From NCBI GenBank assembly GCA_019117325.1, contig DWZY01000302.1, forward strand, positions 1-7,801: 7,801 nucleotides of DNA, given 5' to 3'. Positions 1 through 5,024 of the stretch are shown here, in pieces (the stretch's first letter is position 1; every line of letters begins with the position of its first letter). The translations under genes and the position numbers were made by a program. Origin of the DNA: Candidatus Brevibacterium intestinigallinarum (GTDB lineage: Bacteria; Actinomycetota; Actinomycetes; Actinomycetales; Brevibacteriaceae). The notes under the pieces were generated by a model that was not told where the DNA came from, made no database searches, and saw only the letters and a program-made list of their open reading frames with translations.

Positions 1-194
1 TCTCGAAGGTGGGCGAGGACGTGGGCACCCCGGTCGTCGCCGTGGGCGACGTCGCGTTCTTCGGCCCCGTCATCTCGCCCGCACCCAAGGGCGAGGAGGC
101 CGGCCGCCTGTACGACGGCGTGCTGGCCGCCGCGAGCGTGCCCGGCTTCTTCGAGCTCAAGCGCACCCGCACCACCGGCCCGATCTTCGACTGA
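1..194 (+). CDS. Mycothiol-dependent nitroreductase (Rv2466c/DsbA-like), C-terminal fragment
   Basis: Only the last 63 residues are visible. The reading frame enters at base 3, with no start in the window, and ends at TGA 192-194. The family has a thioredoxin fold with an inserted helical domain and uses mycothiol as cofactor, in the cytoplasm; the Rv2466c protein is about 205-210 residues. Visible family marks are the VGTPVVAV stretch, which would hold the cis-proline loop of a DsbA-type fold, then FFGPVISPAP and the C-terminal ELKRTRTTGPIFD, which I recognise as typical of Rv2466c homologues. The CxxC-type active site lies upstream of the window. rpiB begins 29 bp downstream, matching the M. 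tuberculosis order Rv2466c-Rv2465c, so the two are probably co-transcribed. The GTG at base 9 is internal and not a start. Confidence in the family is good, but the physiological substrate is unknown. Confidence 0.85.
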   Translation, partial: SKVGEDVGTPVVAVGDVAFFGPVISPAPKGEEAGRLYDGVLAAASVPGFFELKRTRTTGPIFD

Positions 195-223
195 CACTGA
201 CACACCACCGCGGAGGAACCACC

Positions 224-682
224 ATGCAGATCCACCTGGGCACTGACCATGCTGGCTTCGAGTTCAAGGAGGCGCTCAAGGCGCACCTGACCGGGGCCGG
301 GCACGAGGTCATCGATCACGGGGCGCTCGAGTACGACGCGCTGGACGACTACCCGTCGTTCTGCATCGCTGCCGCCGAGGCCGTCGTCGCCGCCCGCTCG
401 AACGGCACCGAGGCGCTGGGCGTCGTCATCGGCGGCTCCGGCAATGGCGAGCAGATCGCCGCGAACAAGGTGAAGGGCGCCCGTTGCGCGCTCGCCTGGA
501 ACGAGGAGATCGCGAAGCTCGCCCGCGAGCACAACGACGCCTGGGTCGTCTCCGTGGGTGCGCGCCAGCACCCGGAGGCCGAGGCCCTGGCGATCGTCGA
601 CGCGTTCCTAGCCACCCAGTACAGCGGGGACGAGCGCCACACCCGCCGCATCTCCCAGATCGCGGACTACGAGGCGCGCTGA
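224..682 (+). CDS. rpiB: Ribose-5-phosphate isomerase B
   Basis: A cytoplasmic enzyme of the non-oxidative pentose phosphate pathway that interconverts ribose 5-phosphate and ribulose 5-phosphate. The 152-residue length is usual for RpiB/LacAB proteins. Motifs seen are GTDHAGFEFK at 6-15 (Asp8 and His9 in the sugar-phosphate site), GGSGNGEQIAANK at 70-82, and CALAWNEEIAKLAREHND at 88-105 with His103. Arg114, Arg138, Arg141 and Arg142 are candidate phosphate ligands. As in the mycobacterial enzyme, the E. coli-type catalytic cysteine is absent and the glutamate of SGNGEQ (Glu76) is the expected base. The start ATG at 224 is preceded by GGAGG at 212-216 with a 7-nt spacer. The gene lies 29 bp after the nitroreductase gene, and a strong hairpin terminator follows at 719-758. 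Antisense frames across it are shadows. Confidence 0.97.
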   Translation: MQIHLGTDHAGFEFKEALKAHLTGAGHEVIDHGALEYDALDDYPSFCIAAAEAVVAARSNGTEALGVVIGGSGNGEQIAANKVKGARCALAWNEEIAKLAREHNDAWVVSVGARQHPEAEALAIVDAFLATQYSGDERHTRRISQIADYEAR

Positions 683-718
683 GCTCTCACTGACACGCGT
701 CGCAGGCTTCCTGCGGCT

Positions 719-758
719 CAGGCCCCGATGCTCCGGCATCGGGGCCTGCGTGCGTTTT
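719..758 (+). terminator. Intrinsic terminator after rpiB
   Basis: A perfect 13-bp stem (719-731 with 736-748) closed by the tetraloop TCCG (732-735). It is GC-rich and is followed after GCGTGCG by TTTT at 755-758, a short U-tract for a terminator but common in high-GC genomes. It begins 36 bp after the rpiB stop and should end the nitroreductase-rpiB transcript. Confidence 0.85.
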
Positions 759-774
759 GGGGCCACAACCCCGT

Positions 775-831
775 TGAGGTGTGCCTACAGGCCTGAAACC
801 GGGCTGAAGCCGGGCCTGTACGGACACCTCA
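775..831. repeat. Imperfect palindrome with tandem repeat in the loop
   Basis: Arms 775-793 and 813-831 pair at 17 of 19 positions; the two mismatches (783/823 and 785/821) flank one G-C pair. The 19-nt loop starts with an 11-nt unit, TGAAACCGGGC (794-804), followed by TGAAGCCGGGC (805-815), which differs at one base and runs into the right arm. It lies between the rpiB terminator and the minus-strand gene ending at 871. No T-tract follows on either strand, so a simple terminator is not a good fit. It could be an mRNA 3'-end stabiliser, a dispersed REP-like unit or a protein binding site. The structure is seen directly; its role is unknown. Confidence 0.7.
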
Positions 832-870
832 GCGGGTGTGGAGGGCACCCGCGTGGGGCCTGTCTGCGGG

Positions 871-1707
871 TCAGTACCAGAAGATCGGCAGCCACTGCGG
901 GTGGTGGGCGTGCACGATCGAGAGGAAGACGATGAGGTCGAAGAGCAGGTGCACGGTGATCGTGTACGGCAGCGACTTGGACTTCGTGAAGACGACCGCC
1001 TGGACCAGGGCGAACGGGATCGTGAGGAACGGTCCCCACGACCGGTAGCCCAGCTCCCAGAGGAAGCTCACGAAGATGATCGACGTGACGACGTTCGCCG
1101 CCCAGAACGGGAAGTGGCGGTGCAGCAGGGTGAAGACCATGCAGATGAAGAACAGCTCGTCCCAGATGCCCACCGCGTTCACTCCCACGAAGAGCCGGCC
1201 GACCTCGCTGGGAGTCTGGACCGCCGGCCAGTTCTGATACGCGCCCGAGTGGATGAAGTAGCGGGGGAGGACCAACCAGGCGGTCACGAGGACGAAGCCC
1301 AGCCACGCCCATTCGAGGCGCGACCACGGCTGCCCGGTGCGGCGGGGGTAGCGGATCGCGTCGTCGCGCAGCAGGCGGCGGTGGACCACATACGGGATGA
1401 CGACCGCGGAAGTGAGCACCGCGCCCATGAGGAAGAACCGCGGCCACGTGATGTCCGCCTCGACAGAGATCGTATGGACGATCAGCAGACCCAGGGCGAT
1501 GACGCCGAGGTCCCGTCCCAGTGGCCGTGATGCCAGCAGTCCCAGCCCCACGCCAGCGAGGAGCACGAGGTTGCCCCACGGGGACTGGAACCCGAACATG
1601 AGGACCGCGCCGGCCGCGACGATGAGGGCGGCGAGGAACCCCGGGCTCAGGACGCGGTGGGGGACGGGATGTCCCAGGACGGGGCCGGAGGGCGCGGGAT
1701 CAACCAT
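871..1707 (-). CDS. CPBP (Abi)-like polytopic membrane protein with degenerate motifs
   Basis: A 278-residue integral membrane protein with about eight hydrophobic segments (roughly 23-40, 45-60, 66-82, 91-108, 132-150, 185-216, 225-240 and 248-265). The layout resembles CPBP/Abi intramembrane proteases of the CAAX-processing type. The region IWDELFFICMVF (181-192) matches the first CPBP motif (EExxxR), but with Asp183-Glu184 in place of Glu-Glu and no arginine. FVSFLWELG (212-220) sits where FxxxH is expected, but the His position is not conserved. HLLFD (253-257) fits the third motif (HxxxN/D). Membership is therefore probable, and proteolytic activity doubtful. The start at 1707 has no clear Shine-Dalgarno, but TAGACT lies 6 nt before the ATG, suggesting a leaderless mRNA. 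It is a single gene, with tRNA-Gly upstream on the same strand separated by a terminator hairpin. Confidence 0.7.
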   Translation of the reverse strand: MVDPAPSGPVLGHPVPHRVLSPGFLAALIVAAGAVLMFGFQSPWGNLVLLAGVGLGLLASRPLGRDLGVIALGLLIVHTISVEADITWPRFFLMGAVLTSAVVIPYVVHRRLLRDDAIRYPRRTGQPWSRLEWAWLGFVLVTAWLVLPRYFIHSGAYQNWPAVQTPSEVGRLFVGVNAVGIWDELFFICMVFTLLHRHFPFWAANVVTSIIFVSFLWELGYRSWGPFLTIPFALVQAVVFTKSKSLPYTITVHLLFDLIVFLSIVHAHHPQWLPIFWY

Positions 1708-1713
1708 GGTTCC

Positions 1714-1719
1714 AGTCTA
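1714..1719 (-). promoter_or_regulatory. -10 element TAGACT for the CPBP-like gene, probably leaderless
   Basis: On the minus strand TAGACT (TANNNT type) is followed by exactly 6 nt and then the ATG at 1707. This places transcription initiation at or next to the A of the start codon. I see no convincing -35 hexamer at 16-18 nt spacing and no Shine-Dalgarno. The inference rests on the known actinobacterial leaderless pattern. Confidence 0.5.
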
Positions 1720-1755
1720 GGGAGACGATGCCCGTGCGGGAGTGCCCATGAATGC

Positions 1756-1783
1756 CGAAAGCCGCTGTCACCAGCGGCTTTCG
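1756..1783 (-). terminator. Hairpin terminator after tRNA-Gly
   Basis: A perfect 12-bp stem (1756-1767 with 1772-1783) and a 4-nt loop (1768-1771). It starts 5 nt downstream of the tRNA-Gly 3' end on the minus strand. The distal arm ends in GGCTTTCG, so there is only a minimal U-run. The position directly after the tRNA supports a terminator or 3'-processing boundary. Confidence 0.7.
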
Positions 1784-1788
1784 TTCGG

Positions 1789-1859
1789 AGGGGATGACGG
1801 GAATCGAACCCGCACCATCAGTTTGGAAGACTGAGGCTCTACCATTGAGCTACATCCCC
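1789..1859 (-). tRNA. tRNA-Gly(TCC)
   Basis: A 71-nt cloverleaf on the minus strand. The acceptor stem GGGGATG pairs with CATCCCC (1790-1796), the discriminator is T at 1789, and the D-arm is GCTC/GAGC. The anticodon stem TCAGT/ACTGA encloses loop CTTCCAA with anticodon TCC at 1825-1827, and the T-arm carries GGTTCGATTCC. No 3' CCA is encoded (CCG follows), so it would be added after transcription. It decodes GGA and, by wobble, GGG. Confidence 0.96.
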
Positions 1860-1871
1860 GAACAGGGGTCT

Positions 1872-1900
1872 ACTCTAGTGGACGCCGCGGCCGCGTGCAA
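1872..1900 (-). promoter_or_regulatory. Promoter for tRNA-Gly
   Basis: On the minus strand TAGAGT (1872-1877) is a good -10 element, placing the start near 1864-1865, about 5 nt before the mature tRNA. TTGCAC (1895-1900) sits 17 nt upstream, with the conserved TTG of a -35 element. Both spacing and position suit a housekeeping sigma promoter. Confidence 0.6.
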
Positions 1901-1937
1901 AACGACAGCGGTGTGATCGGTGCCCGCCCGGGTGGGC

Positions 1938-1943
1938 TACGAT
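1938..1943 (+). promoter_or_regulatory. -10 element TACGAT for tRNA-Pro
   Basis: TACGAT ends 11 nt before the tRNA-Pro 5' end, putting initiation near 1950 and leaving a very short leader for RNase P. No strong -35 hexamer is seen at normal spacing. Confidence 0.5.
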
Positions 1944-1954
1944 GATCGAGGCCT

Positions 1955-2031
1955 CGGGCTGTAGCGCAGCTTGGTAGCGCATCTGCTTTGGGAGCAGAGG
2001 GTCGCAGGTTCAAATCCTGTCAGCCCGACCA
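1955..2031 (+). tRNA. tRNA-Pro(TGG)
   Basis: A 77-nt cloverleaf. The acceptor CGGGCTG (1955-1961) pairs with CAGCCCG (2021-2027), with discriminator A (2028) and an encoded CCA (2029-2031). The D-arm is GCGC/GCGC. The anticodon stem TCTGC/GCAGA encloses loop TTTGGGA with anticodon TGG at 1989-1991, and the T-arm is GCAGG TTCAAAT CCTGT. It decodes CCA and, by wobble, CCG. It is divergently oriented to tRNA-Gly, with 95 bp between their 5' ends. Unlike its neighbour it encodes the CCA end. Confidence 0.97.
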
Positions 2032-2036
2032 CTGTG

Positions 2037-2080
2037 AAGTCCCGCGTCATCGGTTCTCCGATGGTGCGGGACTTTCCGTT
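2037..2080 (+). terminator. Intrinsic terminator after tRNA-Pro
   Basis: A 17-bp stem (2037-2053 with 2058-2074), fully paired if two adjacent G-T wobbles are counted, with the loop TTCT at 2054-2057, then TCCGTT. It begins 6 nt after the tRNA 3' end. Its core (2039-2072) resembles a second hairpin at 3421-3454. Confidence 0.8.
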
Positions 2081-2121
2081 TCATGTCCGGTCTTCGCGGC
2101 TCACGCTGTCATCCCTGCTCC

Positions 2122-2127
2122 TACAGT
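2122..2127 (+). promoter_or_regulatory. -10 element TACAGT for the 419-residue membrane protein
   Basis: TACAGT is followed by 7 nt and then the ATG at 2135, the spacing expected when transcription starts at the start codon. A GGGAG at 2129-2133 lies only 1 nt from the ATG, too near to act as a Shine-Dalgarno. No clear -35 is seen. Confidence 0.5.
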
Positions 2128-2134
2128 GGGAGCC

Positions 2135-3394
2135 ATGATCACTCCTCCGGGAGGCCCCTCACTCAGCGGGCCCGCGCGCCCGCGGCCAGCCCGCCGCGGT
2201 GTGGCTCCGCTGCGTGACTTCCCGACCATCCTGTGGCTCTGCATCGCCGGTGTCGTCGCGGTGCTTCAGCCCGTCATCACCGAGTCCACGTGGCTGCTGG
2301 TCCACCTGGCTCTGCTGGGCGCGCTGAGTCACGCGATGCTCGCGTGGAGCACGTTCTTCGCGCAGGCGCTCCTCAAGACGCCGGAGTCCGCGGACCCTCC
2401 CCGTCTGCAGACCGCACGCTTCCTCCTCCTGGCGATCGGTGCCGCGTGCGTCTTCCTGGGCGTCCCCGGAGGCAGGTGGTGGCTGGTCCTCGCGGGCGCC
2501 GTCATCGTGGCGGCGGCAGTCGCCGTCCACAGCGTCGCGATGGCCCGTCGACTGCGCGCCGCGCTGCCCGGACGCTTCACCGTGACGGTCCGCTACTATC
2601 TGGCCGCCTCGATCTGCCTGCCGGTGGGCGCCGCCTTCGGCGTCCTGCTGGCCCGATGGCCCGCAGCGGACCTGTTCGGCCGCCTCCTCCTGTCCCACAC
2701 CGTCACGATGCTCCTGGGGTGGGTGGGGCTGACCGTCATGGGCACGCTCGTGACCTTCTGGCCCACGCTGCTGCGCACGCGCGTCCACCCGCTCGCGGCC
2801 CGCCGCACGCAGCAGGTGCTCCCGGTGCTCCTCGCGGGGATCGCACTCGTCGATGCAGGCGCGCTCGCCGACCTCCGCTGGCTGGCCGTCACCGGCCTCA
2901 CCGTCCACCTCGCCGCCACCGTGTGGTGGGGGAGCACCCTCCTGCGGCCCGTCCTCGCCGCCCCGCCGCGGCGGGCTCCGGGAGTCTTCGCGGCCTCGGC
3001 GCTGGTGTGGGGGCTGGTCCTGCTCGTGTCCCTCATCCTCCATGTCGCACGGGCGGACTCGTGGGGGCACCTGGTGGGCGGCTACCTGCCGCTCACGACC
3101 ATCGCGGTCCTGGGCTTCGCCCTCCAGCTGCTGACCGGTGCGCTCTCACAGCTGGTCCCGACCGTGCTGGGCGGCGGCCCCGCCGTGCGCGCCGTCGTCG
3201 ACCGCGAGTTCGACCGCCTGACGCTCGTGCGCTGGGTGCTGCTCAACGGCGGCCTCCTCGTCGCGCTCCTGCCGGTTCCGGGCGACGTGCGCCGCATCGC
3301 GCTGGGCGTCGTCATGGCGACCGTTCTGACGCTGGTCCCGCTCCTGCTGCGCGGGATCGTCGCCGGCGTTCGGGCCAAGCGCGCAGCCCCGTGA
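2135..3394 (+). CDS. Polytopic membrane protein related to the membrane part of actinobacterial multicopper-oxidase fusions
   Basis: A 419-residue protein with about 12 hydrophobic segments between residues 31 and 410, after a Pro/Arg-rich cytoplasmic N-terminus. Conserved-looking stretches are LVHLALLGALSHAMLAWS (55-72), TVRYYLAASICLPVGAAFG (151-169), LSHTVTMLLGWVGLTVMGT (186-204), LVTFWPTLLRTRVH (205-218) and GFALQLLTGALSQLVPTVLG (327-346). From memory these resemble the N-terminal membrane region of large actinobacterial proteins whose C-terminus is a multicopper oxidase/nitrite-reductase-like domain, and more loosely NnrS. No cupredoxin domain follows here. Histidines in or near membrane segments (57, 66, 132, 188, 259, 303 and 312) could bind haem or metal, but that is inference. 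The frame is open upstream through tRNA-Pro; the ATG at 2135 is preferred because the earlier part overlaps the tRNA and its terminator and because a leaderless -10 fits. It is monocistronic. Confidence 0.65.
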   Translation: MITPPGGPSLSGPARPRPARRGVAPLRDFPTILWLCIAGVVAVLQPVITESTWLLVHLALLGALSHAMLAWSTFFAQALLKTPESADPPRLQTARFLLLAIGAACVFLGVPGGRWWLVLAGAVIVAAAVAVHSVAMARRLRAALPGRFTVTVRYYLAASICLPVGAAFGVLLARWPAADLFGRLLLSHTVTMLLGWVGLTVMGTLVTFWPTLLRTRVHPLAARRTQQVLPVLLAGIALVDAGALADLRWLAVTGLTVHLAATVWWGSTLLRPVLAAPPRRAPGVFAASALVWGLVLLVSLILHVARADSWGHLVGGYLPLTTIAVLGFALQLLTGALSQLVPTVLGGGPAVRAVVDREFDRLTLVRWVLLNGGLLVALLPVPGDVRRIALGVVMATVLTLVPLLLRGIVAGVRAKRAAP

Positions 3395-3420
3395 CAACCG
3401 TCTGAGCCCGACCGCACGCC

Positions 3421-3454
3421 GTCCCGTGTCATCGACCATCCGATGGCGCGAGAC
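3421..3454. repeat. Hairpin between convergent genes, related to the tRNA-Pro terminator
   Basis: Arms around 3421-3434 and 3441-3454 pair over 14 bp with one mismatch and two G-T wobbles. It sits in the 64-bp gap between the membrane protein (stop at 3394, plus) and the dehydrogenase (stop at 3459, minus), where a bidirectional terminator would be expected. No T-tract follows on either strand. It is identical to 2039-2072 at 27 of 34 positions. Confidence 0.55.
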
Positions 3455-3458
3455 GCCG

Positions 3459-4298
3459 TCAATCCGTGAGGTACCGCTCATCCGTGGGGTACCGCGGGTC
3501 GCGACCGTAGTCCTCCATGCGCTGTGCGAGTGCCGCATGGACCTGCGCGGGAGCATCGGCACCGATCAGGACGCGCAGACGCGGGTCGTCGCTGCAGATG
3601 CAGGCGTAGATCGCATCCGCGGCATCGGTCGGATCCGTGCCGCCGGGTGACTCGTCGGAGACCGGCCACGGGACGTCGGGGGTGCCGAAGAGCTGCGAGC
3701 GCAGCGAGTCGTAGGCAGGGCGGGGCTCTGCGAAGCGCATGCTTCCGGCCGCCCAGTCGGTGTCGAGCGCTCCGGGCTCGACGATCGTGACGCGGATGCC
3801 GAACTGCCGCACTTCAGCGGCCATCGCCTCACTGAACGCCTCCAGCCCCCATTTCGAGGAGTTGTAGAGGCCCAGCATCGGCATCGTGCCCACCGCGCCG
3901 ACGGTCGAGATCTGAACGATGTGCCCGGAGCCCTGCGACCGCATGAGGGGGATCGCGGCCTGGCTGAGCCAGAGCGGGCCCAGGAGGTTCGTCTCCAGGA
4001 TCGCGCGCGCGTCGTCCTCCGACACCTCTTCGGCAGCTCCGATCAGCCCGTACCCGGCGTTGTTGACCAGCACCTCGACTGATCCGAGGGTGGAGGCCGC
4101 GGATTCGACGGCCCGGACGGCCGCCGCTCGGTCGCGCACATCGAGGGTGAGGACGGTGAGGCGGTCATGGTCGGGGAGGTCGTGGTCTCCGCGCGTCGTG
4201 GCGACCACCGCGTGTCCTGCTGCGAGGGCGCGCATCGTCAGGGCGCGCCCCAATCCGCGGCCGGCGCCGGTGATCATCCATGTCTGAGGTGACGTCAT
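3459..4298 (-). CDS. Short-chain dehydrogenase/reductase (classical SDR)
   Basis: A 279-residue cytoplasmic NAD(P)-dependent oxidoreductase with a Rossmann fold. Motifs seen are the nucleotide-binding TGAGRGLG at 10-17, LDV at 52-54 (adenine contact), NNAG at 79-82, the catalytic Asn104 in ETNLLG, Ser131 in QIST, and YNSSK with Tyr145 and Lys149. EPGALDTDWAAGSM (174-187) follows in the cofactor/substrate loop. All four catalytic residues (Asn-Ser-Tyr-Lys) are present. Length and motif order suit the classical SDRs often annotated as oxidoreductases of unknown substrate. The ATG at 4298 is preferred over the upstream one at 4376 because it begins 9 residues before the glycine motif and the longer form would overlap the divergent regulator's start. 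TAGAGC lies 7 nt upstream, a weak -10. It is probably controlled by the divergent TetR-family gene, 59 bp away. Confidence 0.93.
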   Translation of the reverse strand: MTSPQTWMITGAGRGLGRALTMRALAAGHAVVATTRGDHDLPDHDRLTVLTLDVRDRAAAVRAVESAASTLGSVEVLVNNAGYGLIGAAEEVSEDDARAILETNLLGPLWLSQAAIPLMRSQGSGHIVQISTVGAVGTMPMLGLYNSSKWGLEAFSEAMAAEVRQFGIRVTIVEPGALDTDWAAGSMRFAEPRPAYDSLRSQLFGTPDVPWPVSDESPGGTDPTDAADAIYACICSDDPRLRVLIGADAPAQVHAALAQRMEDYGRDPRYPTDERYLTD

Positions 4299-4345
4299 GG
4301 GGAGTGCTCTACGCACAACTGGACGCACCGTCTCGTTTGGGTGAC

Positions 4346-4351
4346 TATGCT
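4346..4351 (+). promoter_or_regulatory. -10 element TATGCT for the TetR-family gene, probably leaderless
   Basis: TATGCT is followed by 6 nt and then the ATG at 4358, the leaderless arrangement. The 59-bp divergent region (4299-4357) also holds two short palindromes, GTGC-tctac-GCAC at 4304-4316 and GACG-cac-CGTC at 4322-4332. Both have 4-bp arms and are only weak operator candidates. Confidence 0.5.
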
Positions 4352-4357
4352 GTCGCC

Positions 4358-4900
4358 ATGGCCCGCGCGACGACACGACGAAAAGTGCATGACGCTGTCC
4401 TCTCGCTCGCGCGGGAGGGGCACGTCGGATCGTTGTCGATGGAGGGTGTCGCTGCCCGGGCGGGGATCAGCAAGCAGACTCTGTATCGGTCGTGGCCCAC
4501 GACGGGCGACATCCTCTTCGACGCGCTGCTGGCCCGCAGTGAGGATGGCGACGGGGTCGTGGAGATTCCGGACACGGGCGACCTCCGTGCAGACCTGCGG
4601 CTCCTGGCATCGGAGATGGTGGCAGAGCTGACCGATCCGGTCCTCGAGCCGCTGCTGCGCGCCGTCACCGCGGAGATCCAGTCCGACGAGGCCCTGGCCC
4701 GCCAGTATCGCGATCGGCTTCTGGCCGTGCAGATGTCCGCGATCGCCCGTCGGTTCGCCCGCGGTGGGGTCGACGACGAGGACGCGATCGCTGAGTTGTT
4801 CGTCGGGCCGATCCTGCACCGCTGGCTGCTGCGGTCTCGCCCGTTCGATGCGCAGTGGATCGCGGACCATGTCGAACGCACTCTGCGGGCCGCCGCCTGA
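4358..4900 (+). CDS. TetR/AcrR-family transcriptional regulator
   Basis: A 180-residue DNA-binding protein. The N-terminal helix-turn-helix spans about 10-50, with SMEGVAARAGISKQTLYRSW at 27-46 giving the turn (AGIS) and the recognition helix (KQTLYRSW) typical of TetR regulators. The C-terminal ligand/dimer domain includes YRDRLLAVQ, a RGGVDDEDAIAELFVGPILH stretch and the RWLL tail, the pattern of the TetR C-terminal domain grouped as TetR_C_11. The ligand is unknown. The ATG at 4358 is chosen because the HTH follows at family-normal distance and a leaderless -10 lies 6 nt upstream; an in-frame ATG at 4280 would overlap the dehydrogenase start. It probably represses itself and the divergent SDR gene. 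The next gene, a permease 124 bp downstream, has its own promoter. Confidence 0.93.
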   Translation: MARATTRRKVHDAVLSLAREGHVGSLSMEGVAARAGISKQTLYRSWPTTGDILFDALLARSEDGDGVVEIPDTGDLRADLRLLASEMVAELTDPVLEPLLRAVTAEIQSDEALARQYRDRLLAVQMSAIARRFARGGVDDEDAIAELFVGPILHRWLLRSRPFDAQWIADHVERTLRAAA

Positions 4901-4905
4901 CAATC

Positions 4906-4931
4906 TTTTTCGCGGAAACGCGATAAATCGC
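4906..4931. promoter_or_regulatory. Overlapping palindromes upstream of the permease operon, candidate operator
   Basis: Two inverted repeats overlap here. Arms 4906-4914 and 4919-4927 pair at 8 of 9 positions around GAAA, with a perfect TCGCG/CGCGA core. GCGAT-AA-ATCGC (4920-4931) is a perfect 5-bp-arm palindrome. They cover about -50 to -25 relative to a start near 4956, where a regulator could block or recruit RNA polymerase. The T-run precedes the stem, so this is not a terminator for the TetR gene. The cognate regulator is unknown. Confidence 0.5.
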
Positions 4932-4943
4932 TCCGAATACGGC

Positions 4944-4949
4944 TAGGAT
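4944..4949 (+). promoter_or_regulatory. -10 element TAGGAT for the permease-hydrolase operon
   Basis: TAGGAT matches TANNNT and would start transcription near 4956, leaving a leader of about 70 nt with a strong Shine-Dalgarno at its end. The -35 position (around 4921-4926, CGATAA) has no consensus, consistent with an activated or operator-overlapped promoter. Confidence 0.5.
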
Positions 4950-5024
4950 CGGCTCAATCCGGGGCGCGCCCTGCCGATCCGTCGGCACCGACGCGCCCGT
5001 CCTTCGACCCCCAGGAGGCCGACC

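Noticed and set aside
785..1579. 264-residue minus-strand open frame overlapping the CPBP-like gene
   Set aside because: It is rich in Pro/Arg/His with no membrane or domain pattern, and overlaps the real gene in a shifted frame; a high-GC shadow.
1988..2134. Open frame extending the 419-residue membrane protein upstream to 1988
   Set aside because: It begins inside tRNA-Pro and runs through the tRNA terminator hairpin; the ATG at 2135 has a leaderless -10 and starts just before the membrane part.
2159..3070. 303-residue antisense open frame
   Set aside because: Composition is dominated by Arg, Gly, Glu and Gln with no recognisable motif, the usual antisense shadow of a GC-rich membrane protein gene.
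4280..4357. Upstream ATG at 4280 for the TetR gene
   Set aside because: It would overlap the divergent SDR start and contain the TetR promoter; the ATG at 4358 gives a normal distance to the helix-turn-helix.
4299..4376. Longer N-terminus for the SDR gene (start at 4376)
   Set aside because: It would overlap the TetR start and add 26 residues not seen in classical SDRs, whose glycine motif lies close to the N-terminus.
4906..4927. Terminator for the TetR gene
   Set aside because: The T-run lies before the stem and not after it, and on the other strand A residues follow the stem.
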